64,000 nt of DNA from CTSoil-043 sp963821235. GTDB lineage: Bacteria > Chloroflexota > Limnocylindria > Limnocylindrales > CSP1-4. The notes beneath the pieces are model-generated. The model had not been told where the DNA came from. It made no database searches and worked only from the letters and a program-made list of their open reading frames with translations. Positions 41,281-50,605 of the stretch are shown piece by piece. Location: assembly GCA_963821235.1 (NCBI GenBank), contig CAWGCS010000001.1:2542001-2606000 (forward strand). The letters run 5' to 3'. Within the stretch, counting starts at the first letter, position 1. The number at the start of each line of letters is the position of its first letter. Made by a program: the position numbers and the translations under genes.

Positions 41281-43584
41281 ATGGCCGCCGAGCCGACCTA
41301 CCGCAGCGACACTCGACCCGACTTCGCACCCTTCGAGGAGACCTGCGGCACGGTCACCGGCTTCGCCTACGGCGGCGACGTCGCCACGGAGGTCGCGAGC
41401 GACGGGATCGACGGCGCGGGGGCGCTCGACCTGCTCGACGACATGCTCTCCATCCGTGAGCTGGAGGAGATGATCGTCCGCCTCCGCTCCGGTGGCTACG
41501 ATCCCCTCCCCGGCTACGACTACCGCGGCCCGACGCACGTCTCGATCGGCCAGGAGGCGTCGCCCGTGGGAGCTTGCAGCGTCCTGCGTCCCGACGACAA
41601 CATCACCAGCTCGCACCGCGGCCACGGCGACGCTGTCGCCAAGGGATTCGCGGCGATCCGGACGATGTCCGACGCGGACCTCCGGGCCCGGGTCCCGGGC
41701 TCGCCGGGCGACAGTCACGCGGAGCTCCTCGAGGCCGCCCTGGAGCAGCACGTCTACCGCGTGATCGCGGAGCTCTTCGGCAAGGAGGAGGGCTACTGCC
41801 GCGGCCGGGGCGGCGGGATGCACATCGGCGACTTCTCGACCGGCAACCTGGGCGCCAACGCCATCGTGGGCGGGAGCGTGCCGATCGCCACCGGGGCCGC
41901 GATGGCCCACCGCTACGACCGATCCGACGCGATCGTCTGTTGCTTCGCCGGGGACGGCGCCTACGCCAACGGCGTGGTCCTCGAGTCGCTCAACTGGGCC
42001 GCCCAGGCCCAGTGGACGAATCACCTGGCCGGCGACCACGCCTTCGGCCTGCCGGTCATCTACTTCATCCAGAACAACCACTACGGCATGACCCACCGCT
42101 CCGACGAAGAGGTCATGGGCGTCAGCCACCTCGCCCGACGCGCGGCCGGCTTCGCCGATGGGGGGATGCATGCCGAGGTGGTCAACGGGATGGACGTCCT
42201 CGCCGTGCGCGACGCCGTGCGGCGGGCGGCCGCCCTCTGCCGGGCCGGCCAGGGCCCGGTCCTCATCGAGGCCAGCACGTATCGCTATTACGGCCACTCC
42301 CTGTCCGACCCGCGGAGCGAGTACCGGACCCGCGAGGAGGAGGAGGCCTGGCGAGCCGTGGACGCGATCGAGCGCCTGAAGCGCCAGATCGTCGAGGCCG
42401 GCGTGGCGGACGAGGCAGGCCTCGCCGAGGTCGAGGAGAGGGTCCGCGAGCGCAACGCCCGGGCCGCCGTCCGAGCCTCCCAGGCGACCGACCCGGACCC
42501 GGCCGACATCCTGAGGTACCTCTACACCGACACGGCCTCCGACGTGGTCCCCGCGGCGAGGACCGGCGTCGTCCCCCTCGTCCCCGTTCCCGATGCCAAG
42601 CGCGGTCCCGACGGGACGATCACCTATCGCGACGCGATCCGCGACGCCCTCGTGGAGGAGATGACCCGCGACGGGCGCGTCCTCTTCTACGGGGAGGACG
42701 TGGCGGACTACGGGGGCGCGTTCAAGCTCACCAAGGGCCTCCTCGAGGCGTTCGGGCGGGAGCGGGTCTTCAACACCCCGATCTCGGAGGCCTGCATCTG
42801 CGGCACGGCCGTCGGCGCCGCGATCGTCGGGCTGCGGCCGGTCGTCGAGCTGATGTACATGGACTTCGCCCTGATGGCGTCCGACCAGATCGCCAACCAG
42901 GCCGGCAAGTGGCACTACATGAGCGGCGCCCAGGTCGAGGTCCCGCTCGTGATCCGGGCCTCCGTAGGGGCTGGCAAGGGCTACGGCGGCCAGCACTCCC
43001 AGTCCCTCGAGAGCATCTTCACCCACATCCCGGGCCTGTGGGTCGTCTATCCGGCCAGCCCGGCCGACGCCAAGGGGCTCCTCAAGTCCGCCATCCGGAC
43101 CAACAACCCGGTCCTCTTCGTCGAGAGCCAGGGGCTCTACCCGACGAAGGGGGTCGTGCCCGAGGACGAGCACCTCGTCCCCATCGGCCAGGCCCGCGTG
43201 GCCCGCGAGGGTTCGGACGCGACGCTCGTCGGCTGGGGACCCGCCGTCCTCGACATGCTCGCCGCGGCCGACAAGCTCGAGGCCGAGCACGGGGTCTCGG
43301 CCGAGGTCATCGACATCCGGAGCCTCGTCCCGCTCGACATGGAGACGATCCTCGCCTCGGTGCGCAAGACCGGCCGCTGCGTGGTGGCCAGCCAGGCGAT
43401 CCTCGTCGGCAGCTTCGTCAACGAGATCGTGGCCCGGATCCAGCTCGAGGCCTTCGACTTCCTCGACGGTCCCGTCGGCCGTGTCGGCGCGGCGCCGGGC
43501 ATCTCGCCCCAGGCGCAGAGCCTGGAGGAGGCCTTCCTGCCGAACGCCGACGACATCGTCCGGGCCGTCACGGCCCTCCTCTAG
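41281..43584 (+). CDS. Fused 2-oxoacid dehydrogenase E1 (alpha-beta) subunit
   Basis: 767 residues joining E1 alpha (about 1-430) and E1 beta (about 445-767), usually separate proteins in pyruvate/acetoin/branched-chain dehydrogenases. TPP-binding GDGAYANG lies at about 224 with NNHYGM near 265; beta motifs are GEDVADYGGAFKLTKGL and NTPISEACICGTAVGAAI. It decarboxylates a 2-oxoacid (or cleaves acetoin) and loads the acyl group on E2 lipoate. ATG 41281 preferred because GGAGG lies 6 bases upstream; an upstream ATG at 41260 is weaker. E2 follows after 26 bases. No E3 gene is adjacent. Confidence 0.88.
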   Translation: MAAEPTYRSDTRPDFAPFEETCGTVTGFAYGGDVATEVASDGIDGAGALDLLDDMLSIRELEEMIVRLRSGGYDPLPGYDYRGPTHVSIGQEASPVGACSVLRPDDNITSSHRGHGDAVAKGFAAIRTMSDADLRARVPGSPGDSHAELLEAALEQHVYRVIAELFGKEEGYCRGRGGGMHIGDFSTGNLGANAIVGGSVPIATGAAMAHRYDRSDAIVCCFAGDGAYANGVVLESLNWAAQAQWTNHLAGDHAFGLPVIYFIQNNHYGMTHRSDEEVMGVSHLARRAAGFADGGMHAEVVNGMDVLAVRDAVRRAAALCRAGQGPVLIEASTYRYYGHSLSDPRSEYRTREEEEAWRAVDAIERLKRQIVEAGVADEAGLAEVEERVRERNARAAVRASQATDPDPADILRYLYTDTASDVVPAARTGVVPLVPVPDAKRGPDGTITYRDAIRDALVEEMTRDGRVLFYGEDVADYGGAFKLTKGLLEAFGRERVFNTPISEACICGTAVGAAIVGLRPVVELMYMDFALMASDQIANQAGKWHYMSGAQVEVPLVIRASVGAGKGYGGQHSQSLESIFTHIPGLWVVYPASPADAKGLLKSAIRTNNPVLFVESQGLYPTKGVVPEDEHLVPIGQARVAREGSDATLVGWGPAVLDMLAAADKLEAEHGVSAEVIDIRSLVPLDMETILASVRKTGRCVVASQAILVGSFVNEIVARIQLEAFDFLDGPVGRVGAAPGISPQAQSLEEAFLPNADDIVRAVTALL

Positions 43585-43610
43585 CCCGCCGACACCCCGA
43601 GGTCCCGATC

Positions 43611-44852
43611 ATGGTCCACGCCGTCCGCATGCCGAAGCCCGGTCAGATGACGGAGGAGTGTGTCCTCACCAGCTGGCACAAGCGCGTGGGCGACCCGGTC
43701 CGCAAGGGTGATGTCCTCTTCGAGATCGAGACCGACAAGTCGGCGATGGAGGTCGAGTCCTTCGTCGACGGCGTCCTGCTCAAGCGGCTCGCGGAGGAGG
43801 GTGCGATCGTCCCGGTCAACGAGGTCTGCGGCTACGTCGGCGATCCAGGCGAGGCGATCCCCGAGGAGGCGCCGGCGCCCCCGGCGGGCGAGTCGGTCCC
43901 CGAGCCCGCGGTCGCCGCGCCCGAGCCACGCCGGGCGCTGGCCGCCGCCGCGTCGCCAGCCCGCCTGGCGATCAGCCCCCGGGCCAGCCGGCTGGCGGCC
44001 GAGTCCGGGCTGGACCCGCGGACGATCGCTGGCAGCGGCCCCGACGGCCGGATCGTCGAGCGCGACGTGCGGGCGACGATCGCCGCAGGCACCACCGCGC
44101 CGACGGCCCCGGCGCCCGCTCGCACCACCGCGCCGGCGGCCCCGGCGGCGGCCGTGGATGGCGAGGAGGCGCCGCGGCCCCTGGGCCGGATGCGCCGCGT
44201 CATCGCCGAGCGGCTGACCTACAGCGCCACCACGATCCCCCACTTCACGGTCACCGTCGCCGTCGACGTGACCGCCCTGCTGGCGCTCCGCCAGGACCTC
44301 AAGGCGGCAGGCGGGAGCCTGACCGTCACGGACTTCGTCCTCGCCGCGACCGCCCAGACGCTGGCCGAGTTCCCGGACGTGAACTCGCGAACGGACGGCA
44401 TCTCCGTCTGGCCCCGGCGGCGGGTGCACCTCGGCGTCGCCGTCTCGCTGCCGGGGGGGCTCGTCGTGCCGGTCGTTCGCGACGCCGACCGCCTCCCGAT
44501 CGGCGAGCTCCACGACCAGGTGGTCGCCCTGGCCTCGGCCGCCAGGGCCGGGACGCTCCCGCCCGACGAGATGGCGGGGAGCACCTTCACGGTCTCCAAC
44601 CTCGGGATGTACGGGGTGGACGAGTTCAGCGCGATCATCAACCCGGGCGAGGGTGCGATCCTCGCCGTGGCGAGCGCCGTCCCGACGGCGGTCGCGATCG
44701 GCGACGGGCTGGCCGTGCGCACGATCATGAAGATGACGCTCTCCGCGGACCACCGCCTCGTCGACGGAGAGCTGGGCGCCCGCTTCCTCGGCGCAGTCCG
44801 CCGCCGGCTCGAAGATGCGGCATCCTTCCGCAACGAGGCGCTCAACGCCTGA
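43611..44852 (+). CDS. Dihydrolipoamide acyltransferase E2 component
   Basis: 413 residues. One lipoyl domain (about 1-80; lipoylated Lys 43 in ETDKSAMEVES), a Pro/Ala linker, a peripheral-subunit-binding domain (ISPRASRLAAESGLDPRTIAGSGPDGRIVERDV, about 121-155), a second linker, and the catalytic core (about 185-413) with SADHRLVDG carrying His381 and Asp385. It transfers an acyl group from E1 to CoA. The substrate (pyruvate, branched-chain or acetoin type) cannot be settled by eye. Same operon as E1 and the transaldolase gene. Confidence 0.92.
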   Translation: MVHAVRMPKPGQMTEECVLTSWHKRVGDPVRKGDVLFEIETDKSAMEVESFVDGVLLKRLAEEGAIVPVNEVCGYVGDPGEAIPEEAPAPPAGESVPEPAVAAPEPRRALAAAASPARLAISPRASRLAAESGLDPRTIAGSGPDGRIVERDVRATIAAGTTAPTAPAPARTTAPAAPAAAVDGEEAPRPLGRMRRVIAERLTYSATTIPHFTVTVAVDVTALLALRQDLKAAGGSLTVTDFVLAATAQTLAEFPDVNSRTDGISVWPRRRVHLGVAVSLPGGLVVPVVRDADRLPIGELHDQVVALASAARAGTLPPDEMAGSTFTVSNLGMYGVDEFSAIINPGEGAILAVASAVPTAVAIGDGLAVRTIMKMTLSADHRLVDGELGARFLGAVRRRLEDAASFRNEALNA

Positions 44853-44901
44853 CCTGCGGGACGCCGAGCCTCGCGCCGGCAGCCCACCTCCTGGAGACAC
44901 C

Positions 44902-45990
44902 ATGAACCCGACCGCGCGCCTGCACCGGGCGGGCCAGAGCCTCTGGCTCGACAACATCACCCGCGACCTCCTCTCGAGCGGGACCCTGGAGCGATACGTC
45001 CGCGAGCTGTCCGTGACCGGCCTCACCTCCAACCCGACGATCTACGACAAGGCGATCGGAGGGTCGACGGCCTACGACGAGGCGGTCCGCGCGGCGTCCG
45101 CCGACGGGGCGAGCGGCGAGGCGATCTTCTTCGAGCTGGCGCTCGACGACCTCCGCCGGGCGGCCGACATCTTCCGCCCCACCTGGGACCGCTCGAACGG
45201 GGTCGACGGGTACGTCTCGCTCGAGGTGTCGCCGCTCCTCGCCTACGATGCGGAGACCACCGCCCGGGAGGCGGCCCGGCTCCACGCGCTCGGCGGGCGG
45301 CCGAACCTCTTCATCAAGATCCCCGGCACTCCAGAGGGGCTGCGGGCCGTCGAGGGTTCGATCTTCGCCGGCGTGCCGGTCAACGTGACGCTCCTCTTCT
45401 CGACCTCCCAGTACCTCGCCTGCGCCGAGGCCTACACGCGGGGCATCGAGCGGCGGGTCGAGGCCGGGCTGCCGGCCTTCGTCGGCTCGGTCGCCTCCGT
45501 TTTCATCAGCCGCTGGGACGGCGCGGTCGCGGCGGTGGTGCCGCCGGAGCTCCGGCTCCAGCTCGGGCTCGCGGTGGGTCGGCAGACCTTCGCGGAGTAC
45601 CGCCGCTTCTTCGCCACTGACCGCTGGCAGCGGCTCCTCAACGAGGGTGCGCGACCGCAGCGCCTCCTCTTTGCCAGCACCGGAACCAAGGATCCGGCCG
45701 CGTCCGACGTGCTCTACGTGGCCGGCCTGGCCGCGCCGCACACGGTCAACACGATGCCGGAGGAGACACTCCTGGCCTTCGCCGACCACGGCTCGTTCGG
45801 CGAGCTGCTGACGGCCGATCCCGGGCCGAGCGCCGCCGCCCTGGCGCGCTTCGCGGCGGCCGGCATCGACGTCGAGGCGGTGGGGCGCGAGCTCCAGGTG
45901 AAGGGCGCGGCCGCGTTCGTCGCGTCGTGGACGTCGCTCCTCGAGCGGATCGCGGCCAAGGTCGCCGAGGTCGCGGCGGTCGCCGGCTGA
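44902..45990 (+). CDS. tal: Transaldolase
   Basis: 362 residues, canonical bacterial transaldolase length. Signatures: GLTSNPTIYDKAI (about 39-51), Schiff-base Lys139 in LFIKIPGTPEGL, VNVTLLFSTSQYLACAEAY, and STGTKDP near 260. It exchanges C3 units between sedoheptulose-7-phosphate and glyceraldehyde-3-phosphate in the pentose phosphate pathway. CTGGAGA ribosome site before ATG 44902. Its stop codon overlaps the phosphatase start. Unlike the diverged transaldolase-like protein at 28032, it looks like the housekeeping type. Confidence 0.93.
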   Translation: MNPTARLHRAGQSLWLDNITRDLLSSGTLERYVRELSVTGLTSNPTIYDKAIGGSTAYDEAVRAASADGASGEAIFFELALDDLRRAADIFRPTWDRSNGVDGYVSLEVSPLLAYDAETTAREAARLHALGGRPNLFIKIPGTPEGLRAVEGSIFAGVPVNVTLLFSTSQYLACAEAYTRGIERRVEAGLPAFVGSVASVFISRWDGAVAAVVPPELRLQLGLAVGRQTFAEYRRFFATDRWQRLLNEGARPQRLLFASTGTKDPAASDVLYVAGLAAPHTVNTMPEETLLAFADHGSFGELLTADPGPSAAALARFAAAGIDVEAVGRELQVKGAAAFVASWTSLLERIAAKVAEVAAVAG

Positions 45991-46838
45991 TGCGCCCGGT
46001 CGCGCCCGGCCCGCCCGCGGACGACACCGCGCCAAGCGTCGCCGACGGGCAGTCGGAGATACCCTCCCTGCCGAACCTCCGCGACCTGGGCGGCCACCCG
46101 ACGGTCGCCGGGGGGCGGGTACGTCGGGGCCTTCTCTATCGTTCCACGGACCTCGGGCAGCTCGACGGCGCCGACGCGACCGCGTTCGCCCGGCTCGGCA
46201 TCCGCACCGTCTACGACCTTCGTACCCACGGGGAGCGCTCGCACGCGCCGGACCGGCTGCCGCCCGACACGGCCCTCGTCGTCGTCGACGTCCTCCAGAG
46301 CTCGCCGGGCATGACCCCGGCCGACTTCGGCCGCCTCTTCGACGACCCGCGGGCGGCAGCGGCGGCGCTGGGGAACGGCCGGGCGGCGACGTTCTTCGTC
46401 GACGCCTACCGCGAGTTCGTGCGCCTGGCCAGCGCCCGGGTCGCGTACGGCCGCCTCTTCTCGGACCTGGCCGGCGGCGGGCAGCTGCCGGCCCTCTTCC
46501 ACTGCACGACGGGCAAGGACCGCACGGGATGGGCGGCCGCGGCGCTCCTCCTGCTCCTCGGCGTGCCGGCGGAACGGGTGATGGACGACTACCTGCTGAG
46601 CAACAGGTTCATCCTGGCGTCGTTCCAGCCGGTGGTCGACGCGTTCGTCGCTCGCGGCGGTGACCCCGACCTCCTCCTGCCACTGGTGAGCGTCCGGCCG
46701 GCCTACCTCGAGTCGGCCCTCGACGAGGTGGCTCGCGTCCACGGGACCATCGAGCGCTACTTCGCCGAGGGCCTCGGCATCGACGCCGCCGCACAGGAGG
46801 TCCTGCGGGCGAGGCTCGTCGAGGGCGACGGAGCCTAG
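45990..46838 (+). CDS. Tyrosine/serine phosphatase (IphP-like)
   Basis: 282 residues. The CX5R catalytic loop is HCTTGKDRTGWAA (about 170-182), with nucleophile Cys and Arg present. The N-terminal NLRDLGGHPTVAGGRVRRGLLYRS segment is the conserved entry motif of the IphP/LipA family of dual-specificity or phosphoinositide phosphatases. No signal peptide; cytoplasmic. ATG 45990 shares a base with the tal stop (TGATG), hence coupled. It may dephosphorylate a sugar or lipid phosphate. Confidence 0.88.
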   Translation: MRPVAPGPPADDTAPSVADGQSEIPSLPNLRDLGGHPTVAGGRVRRGLLYRSTDLGQLDGADATAFARLGIRTVYDLRTHGERSHAPDRLPPDTALVVVDVLQSSPGMTPADFGRLFDDPRAAAAALGNGRAATFFVDAYREFVRLASARVAYGRLFSDLAGGGQLPALFHCTTGKDRTGWAAAALLLLLGVPAERVMDDYLLSNRFILASFQPVVDAFVARGGDPDLLLPLVSVRPAYLESALDEVARVHGTIERYFAEGLGIDAAAQEVLRARLVEGDGA

Positions 46839-47059
46839 GCCCCGGAGGCCGCCGCACCGCCTCCGACAGCCGCTGCGATCCGCTCCCCCGGCGTCCCGTC
46901 GGCGATGCTCTCATAGACCCGCAGCCCGATGGCGAGGCTGCCGAGGGCGAAGACCGCGAAGACCGCGATGGGGGCATCGGCGAGGATCCCGGTCGTAGCC
47001 CATTCGACGAGGAGCATCGCGGCGATCGCGGTCGCCGTGACGATGCCGAGCCTGACCAC
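46835..47059 (-). CDS. Small membrane protein of unknown function
   Basis: 74 residues with two hydrophobic segments (VTATAIAAMLLVEWATTGIL and IAVFAVFALGSLAIGLRV), predicted as a membrane hairpin, then a Gly/Ala-rich tail. No family recognised. GTG start at 47059. Its stop overlaps the phosphatase stop on the other strand by four bases. Coding potential is reasonable from the membrane pattern but not proven. Confidence 0.45.
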   Translation of the reverse strand: MVRLGIVTATAIAAMLLVEWATTGILADAPIAVFAVFALGSLAIGLRVYESIADGTPGERIAAAVGGGAAASGA

Positions 47060-47216
47060 CGCGCGCCGCGGGAACGACGCGCGAACCGAGCGGGGAGGCT
47101 CCGGACGTCGACGCCCGCGACGAGCACGCCGATGGCGCTGACGCCGAAGGGCCTCGAGCCGCGATCCGGACGGCCCGGTCGCACCCGGTGTCGGCCGGCG
47201 ACGCCGCCCGACTGCG

Positions 47217-47792
47217 TCAGCCCTCGGTGAGCCCGCTCCGCACCAGGGCTACCCGCTGGATCCCCATGATCGCCATCGCATCGGTGATCCGCCCGTCGAG
47301 CGTCATCGCCAGCGCCTCCGCGAACGACACCCAGCGCACGACGAGCTCCTCCGTGGGCTCGGGTGCGGCTTCCGCGCGGTCGAGGCCGGTCGCGAGGTAG
47401 AGGACACCGGCCTCATCGCTGACGGAGTTGGAGAGGTGGAGGCGGCCCAGCTCGCGCCAGCTGGTCGCCGTCACGCCCGTCTCCTCGCGCAGCTCGCGCC
47501 GGGCACCCTCGAGCGGGTCCTCACCCACCGCGACGCCGCCTTCCGGGATCTCCCAGGAGTAGGCGTCGAGCGTGTAGCGGTGCTGGCCGACGAGGAGCAG
47601 CCGGTCGTCGTCGTCGATCGCCACGATCCCGGCCGCGAGCCCCTCGAAGTGGACGAGGCCGTAGATCCCCGGGCTCCCGTCCGGACGCAGGACATCGTCG
47701 TGCCAGACGGTGATCCAGGGGTTCGCATAGGCGACGCGGCGGGCCAGCCTCCGCCACGGGCCGACGGGAACGCCTTCCGGGCTCGAGCTCAC
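47217..47792 (-). CDS. NUDIX hydrolase (ADP-ribose pyrophosphatase-like)
   Basis: 191 residues. Complete Nudix box GGVAVGEDPLEGARRELREETGV (about 85-107) with the REEE-type metal ligands. The Gln-His-Arg-Tyr and WEIPEGG segments before it, and LHLSNSVSDE after it, match the ADP-ribose/GDP-mannose hydrolase group. It hydrolyses a nucleoside diphosphate linked to another group. GTG start 47792 with a TACGAT -10-like box ending 6 bases upstream and no ribosome site: probable leaderless transcript. Confidence 0.92.
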   Translation of the reverse strand: MSSSPEGVPVGPWRRLARRVAYANPWITVWHDDVLRPDGSPGIYGLVHFEGLAAGIVAIDDDDRLLLVGQHRYTLDAYSWEIPEGGVAVGEDPLEGARRELREETGVTATSWRELGRLHLSNSVSDEAGVLYLATGLDRAEAAPEPTEELVVRWVSFAEALAMTLDGRITDAMAIMGIQRVALVRSGLTEG

Positions 47793-47853
47793 CAGGCCAT
47801 CGTAGCCCGATGCCGGACGCGGGCGTCGACCCCGGGGGTCGACGCCCCGCCCG

Positions 47854-48366
47854 TCAGGCCGGTGTGGGGGCCGCCGGCGTCCCCTTCAGGGCGGTCGCGA
47901 TCTCCCCGGCCCAGGCCCGGATGTCGTCCCACGGCCGGAAGTCGCCCTCGGCCGCCCGCACGGCCTTCAGGATGACCTTCTCCCCCAGGCCGAGTCGGGA
48001 CCTGTCGACGAGACCGGAGAAGAGGCGGTGTCCGCGGGCGCCGGTGGCGATCATGATCGCCTCGATGTCGACGGCGTTCTCGGCGGGCACGGGCGGGTCG
48101 CCGACCGGGCCGCTGGAGAAGAGCCAGACCGGCCGCTTGACGAGGTCGTCACCGCAGCGCTCGACGAGGTCCCTGGCGGCGTCCATCCAGTGGCCGACGT
48201 AGACGCCGCTGCCGAGGATGACCGCGTCGTAGGAGGCGACGCTGGTGACGGCCGGCGGCGGGAGCACGGTGACCTCGAAGCCGCCGGCGGCGAGCGAGCC
48301 GCCGATGACCGCCGCGATCTCGGCCGTGGCGCCGTGCTTCGACGCGGCGGAGACGAGGACCTTCAT
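47854..48366 (-). CDS. Flavodoxin-domain protein (protoporphyrinogen-oxidase-like)
   Basis: 170 residues. The first strand and FMN phosphate loop are VLVSAASKHGATAEIAAVIG (3-22), the second loop LGSGVYVGHWMDAARDLVE (about 52-70), and LFSSGPVGDPP follows; this pattern matches HemG/menaquinone-dependent flavodoxins in actinobacteria. It is likely an FMN oxidoreductase near the membrane or cytoplasm. ATG 48366 with GAGGTCG upstream. Monocistronic. Confidence 0.88.
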   Translation of the reverse strand: MKVLVSAASKHGATAEIAAVIGGSLAAGGFEVTVLPPPAVTSVASYDAVILGSGVYVGHWMDAARDLVERCGDDLVKRPVWLFSSGPVGDPPVPAENAVDIEAIMIATGARGHRLFSGLVDRSRLGLGEKVILKAVRAAEGDFRPWDDIRAWAGEIATALKGTPAAPTPA

Positions 48367-48622
48367 GGGGGTCGACCTCGAGCTACGGGGCCCGCGGGGG
48401 GCGGCGGGCCGCTGCCCTCGGACGCTACGAGCGGCCTCCCGACCCACCGAGGGCCGAAGCGCCCCATTGGGATGCCCCATCGGCCCCGAAGATGCCGACC
48501 CGCCGGCATCGTTCGTGACCTCCGCCCCTGTGGCCTGCCGGCTCGGCGCGGCATGCTCGGGGTGCGCGCCCACGACCGGTGCTCACCGAATGTCGGCCGG
48601 GCGGCGGGCATGGAGGTGACGG

Positions 48623-48826
48623 ATGGCCGCAGCGGTGGGAGACCGGATCATCATCGAATCGGAGAAGGTCGGCCAGGCGCCACGCGAGGGCGTGATCCTC
48701 GAGATCATCGACGCGTCGTACGGCGTCCGCTACCGGGTCCGCTGGGACGACGAGCACGAGAGCACGATCCGGCCGTCGGCGGGCAGCGCCCGGACAGTCC
48801 ACCCGACGGAGCCCAAGGGCGCCTAG
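48623..48826 (+). CDS. DUF1918 domain protein
   Basis: 67 residues, a small SH3-like beta barrel: VGDRIIIESEKVGQAPREGVILEI then YRVRWDDEHESTIRPSAG, as in DUF1918 proteins common in actinobacteria and Chloroflexota. Often a stand-alone regulator-like protein of unknown role. GGAGGTG 5-6 bases before ATG 48623. The 256 bases upstream contain nothing else I recognise. Confidence 0.9.
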   Translation: MAAAVGDRIIIESEKVGQAPREGVILEIIDASYGVRYRVRWDDEHESTIRPSAGSARTVHPTEPKGA

Positions 48827-48888
48827 CCCGCCGCCGGGGCGACGGCGCGCCTGCAGCGGCGGTCGCCACCGACGGGCCCCGGCCTGGA

Positions 48889-50406
48889 TCAGGCCCCGCG
48901 GCGAGGGCGCGGCTCGGGTCCGGCGGGCTCGTTGCGGCGGAGGCGCTCGCCGGGCAGCGCGGCCACGCGAAGTCGCTCGGGGCCCTGTCGGGCCGGCTCG
49001 TGGCGCCGCTCGACGGGCCATCCGGGATTCCGCGGGCGTCCGCCGCTGGCCAGGGCATGGTCGCCCCGGCGAGCGGCCGGGCGGGCCGGCGACTCGTGAC
49101 GCCGCGACGGGTCGACCCGGCCGACGGACTGGTGTCGCTCCGGCGCGGGCCGCGGCGGACGAGGAGCCTCGCTTCCACGGGGCCGCCCCACCATCGCCCG
49201 GTGCTCTGCCGAGCGGAGGCGGATCGGCTCGGGCCGGATCGCGCGGTCGGGCTCGAAGCCCTCGACCACCTCGACCCGGATCGGGCGCCGCAGCAGGTTC
49301 TCGATGCTGCGCAGGAGCGGCGCCTCGTCGACGCAGACGAGCGAGATCGCCTCGCCCTCGACGCCGGCCCGCCCCGTGCGGCCGATGCGGTGGAGGTAGT
49401 CCTCGGGCACCATCGGGAGCTCGTAGTTGACGACGTGGGGGAGGGCGTCGATGTCGAGGCCGCGCGCCGCGATGTCGGTCGCCACCAGCACCGTCACCCG
49501 GCCAGCCTTGAAGTCGGCCAGGGCCCGCACGCGTTGCGCCTGCGCCTTGTTGCCGTGGATCGCGGCCGTGGCGATCCCGTCCCGGCCAAGCTGCTCGGCG
49601 AGCCGGTTGGCGCCGTGCTTGGTCCGGGTGAAGACGAGCGTCTGGTCGAGGCGCCGACTGCGGACCAGCGAGCTCAGGAGCTCGCGCTTTCGCACCCGGT
49701 CGACCGGGTGCACCAGCTGGCGGACGAGCGGGGCCGGCGTGTTCCTGGGCGCGGCGTCGACCTCCGCGGGACGGTCCAGGAGGCCGGCCGCGAGGCTGCG
49801 GATCTCGTCCGAGAAGGTGGCCGAGAAGAGGAGGTTCTGGCGGCGCGGGGGCAGCATCGCCAGGATCTTCCGGATGTCGCGGATGAAGCCCATGTCCAGC
49901 ATGCGGTCCGCCTCGTCGAGCACCAGGACCTCGACCCGCGAGAGGTCGATGGTGTGCTGGGAGGCATGGTCGAGGAGGCGACCCGGGGTGGCCACCACGA
50001 CCTCGGCGCCGGCACGCAGGGCCGAAGCCTGTGGGCCGAACCCGACGCCGCCGTAGATCGCGACCGAGCGGACCGGCCGGCGGGCGCCGTACGTGCGGAA
50101 GCTCTCCTCGACCTGGAGGGCGAGCTCGCGCGTGGGGGCCAGGACGAGGACGCGAACGTGGCGCCGGCCGGGCACGGGGCGCCGGCCGGGATCCCGCCGC
50201 TCGCCAGCGTCGGCGTTCAGCCGCTGCAGGATCGGGAGGACGAAGGCGGCGGTCTTGCCGGTCCCCGTCTGGGCGCCGGCCAGCAGGTCGCCCCCGGCGA
50301 GGACGAGAGGGATGGCAGCGGCCTGGACGGGGGTGGGCTCGGTGTAGCCCTGGTCCGCGACGGCGCGGAGGAGCTCGGGCGTCAGCCCGAGTCGATCGAA
50401 GGACAC
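48889..50406 (-). CDS. DEAD-box ATP-dependent RNA helicase (RhlE-like)
   Basis: 505 residues. Q motif FDRLGLTPELLRAVADQGYTEPTPVQ, motif I AQTGTGKTAAF, motif II LDEADRMLDMGF, motif III SATFSDEI, motif V ATDIAARGLDI and motif VI HRIGRTGRAG, in order. The C-terminal 110 residues are Arg/Pro/Gly-rich and disordered, typical of RhlE/CsdA RNA-binding tails. It remodels RNA (ribosome assembly, cold adaptation). GTG 50406 is chosen because AGGAG lies 8 bases upstream and the Q motif starts there; longer upstream reading has no ribosome site. Confidence 0.93.
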   Translation of the reverse strand: MSFDRLGLTPELLRAVADQGYTEPTPVQAAAIPLVLAGGDLLAGAQTGTGKTAAFVLPILQRLNADAGERRDPGRRPVPGRRHVRVLVLAPTRELALQVEESFRTYGARRPVRSVAIYGGVGFGPQASALRAGAEVVVATPGRLLDHASQHTIDLSRVEVLVLDEADRMLDMGFIRDIRKILAMLPPRRQNLLFSATFSDEIRSLAAGLLDRPAEVDAAPRNTPAPLVRQLVHPVDRVRKRELLSSLVRSRRLDQTLVFTRTKHGANRLAEQLGRDGIATAAIHGNKAQAQRVRALADFKAGRVTVLVATDIAARGLDIDALPHVVNYELPMVPEDYLHRIGRTGRAGVEGEAISLVCVDEAPLLRSIENLLRRPIRVEVVEGFEPDRAIRPEPIRLRSAEHRAMVGRPRGSEAPRPPRPAPERHQSVGRVDPSRRHESPARPAARRGDHALASGGRPRNPGWPVERRHEPARQGPERLRVAALPGERLRRNEPAGPEPRPRRGA

Positions 50407-50605
50407 GATGGTGCTCCTGGCGGGGCCCTCCCGCGTGGCGCGGGGCCCGGTCAGGGCGACGAGATGGATCGAGATCGGCGGCGTGGAGACCGGGGCGCTG
50501 ACCGGAGCGCCCATCGAACACGAGAGGCCGAGTCTACCCGGTCCGCCCCGATCGCGCCGGGCGCCGTCCGTCCGGACTGCAGCTCGCCTGGGCGGAGCCT
50601 GCGGC

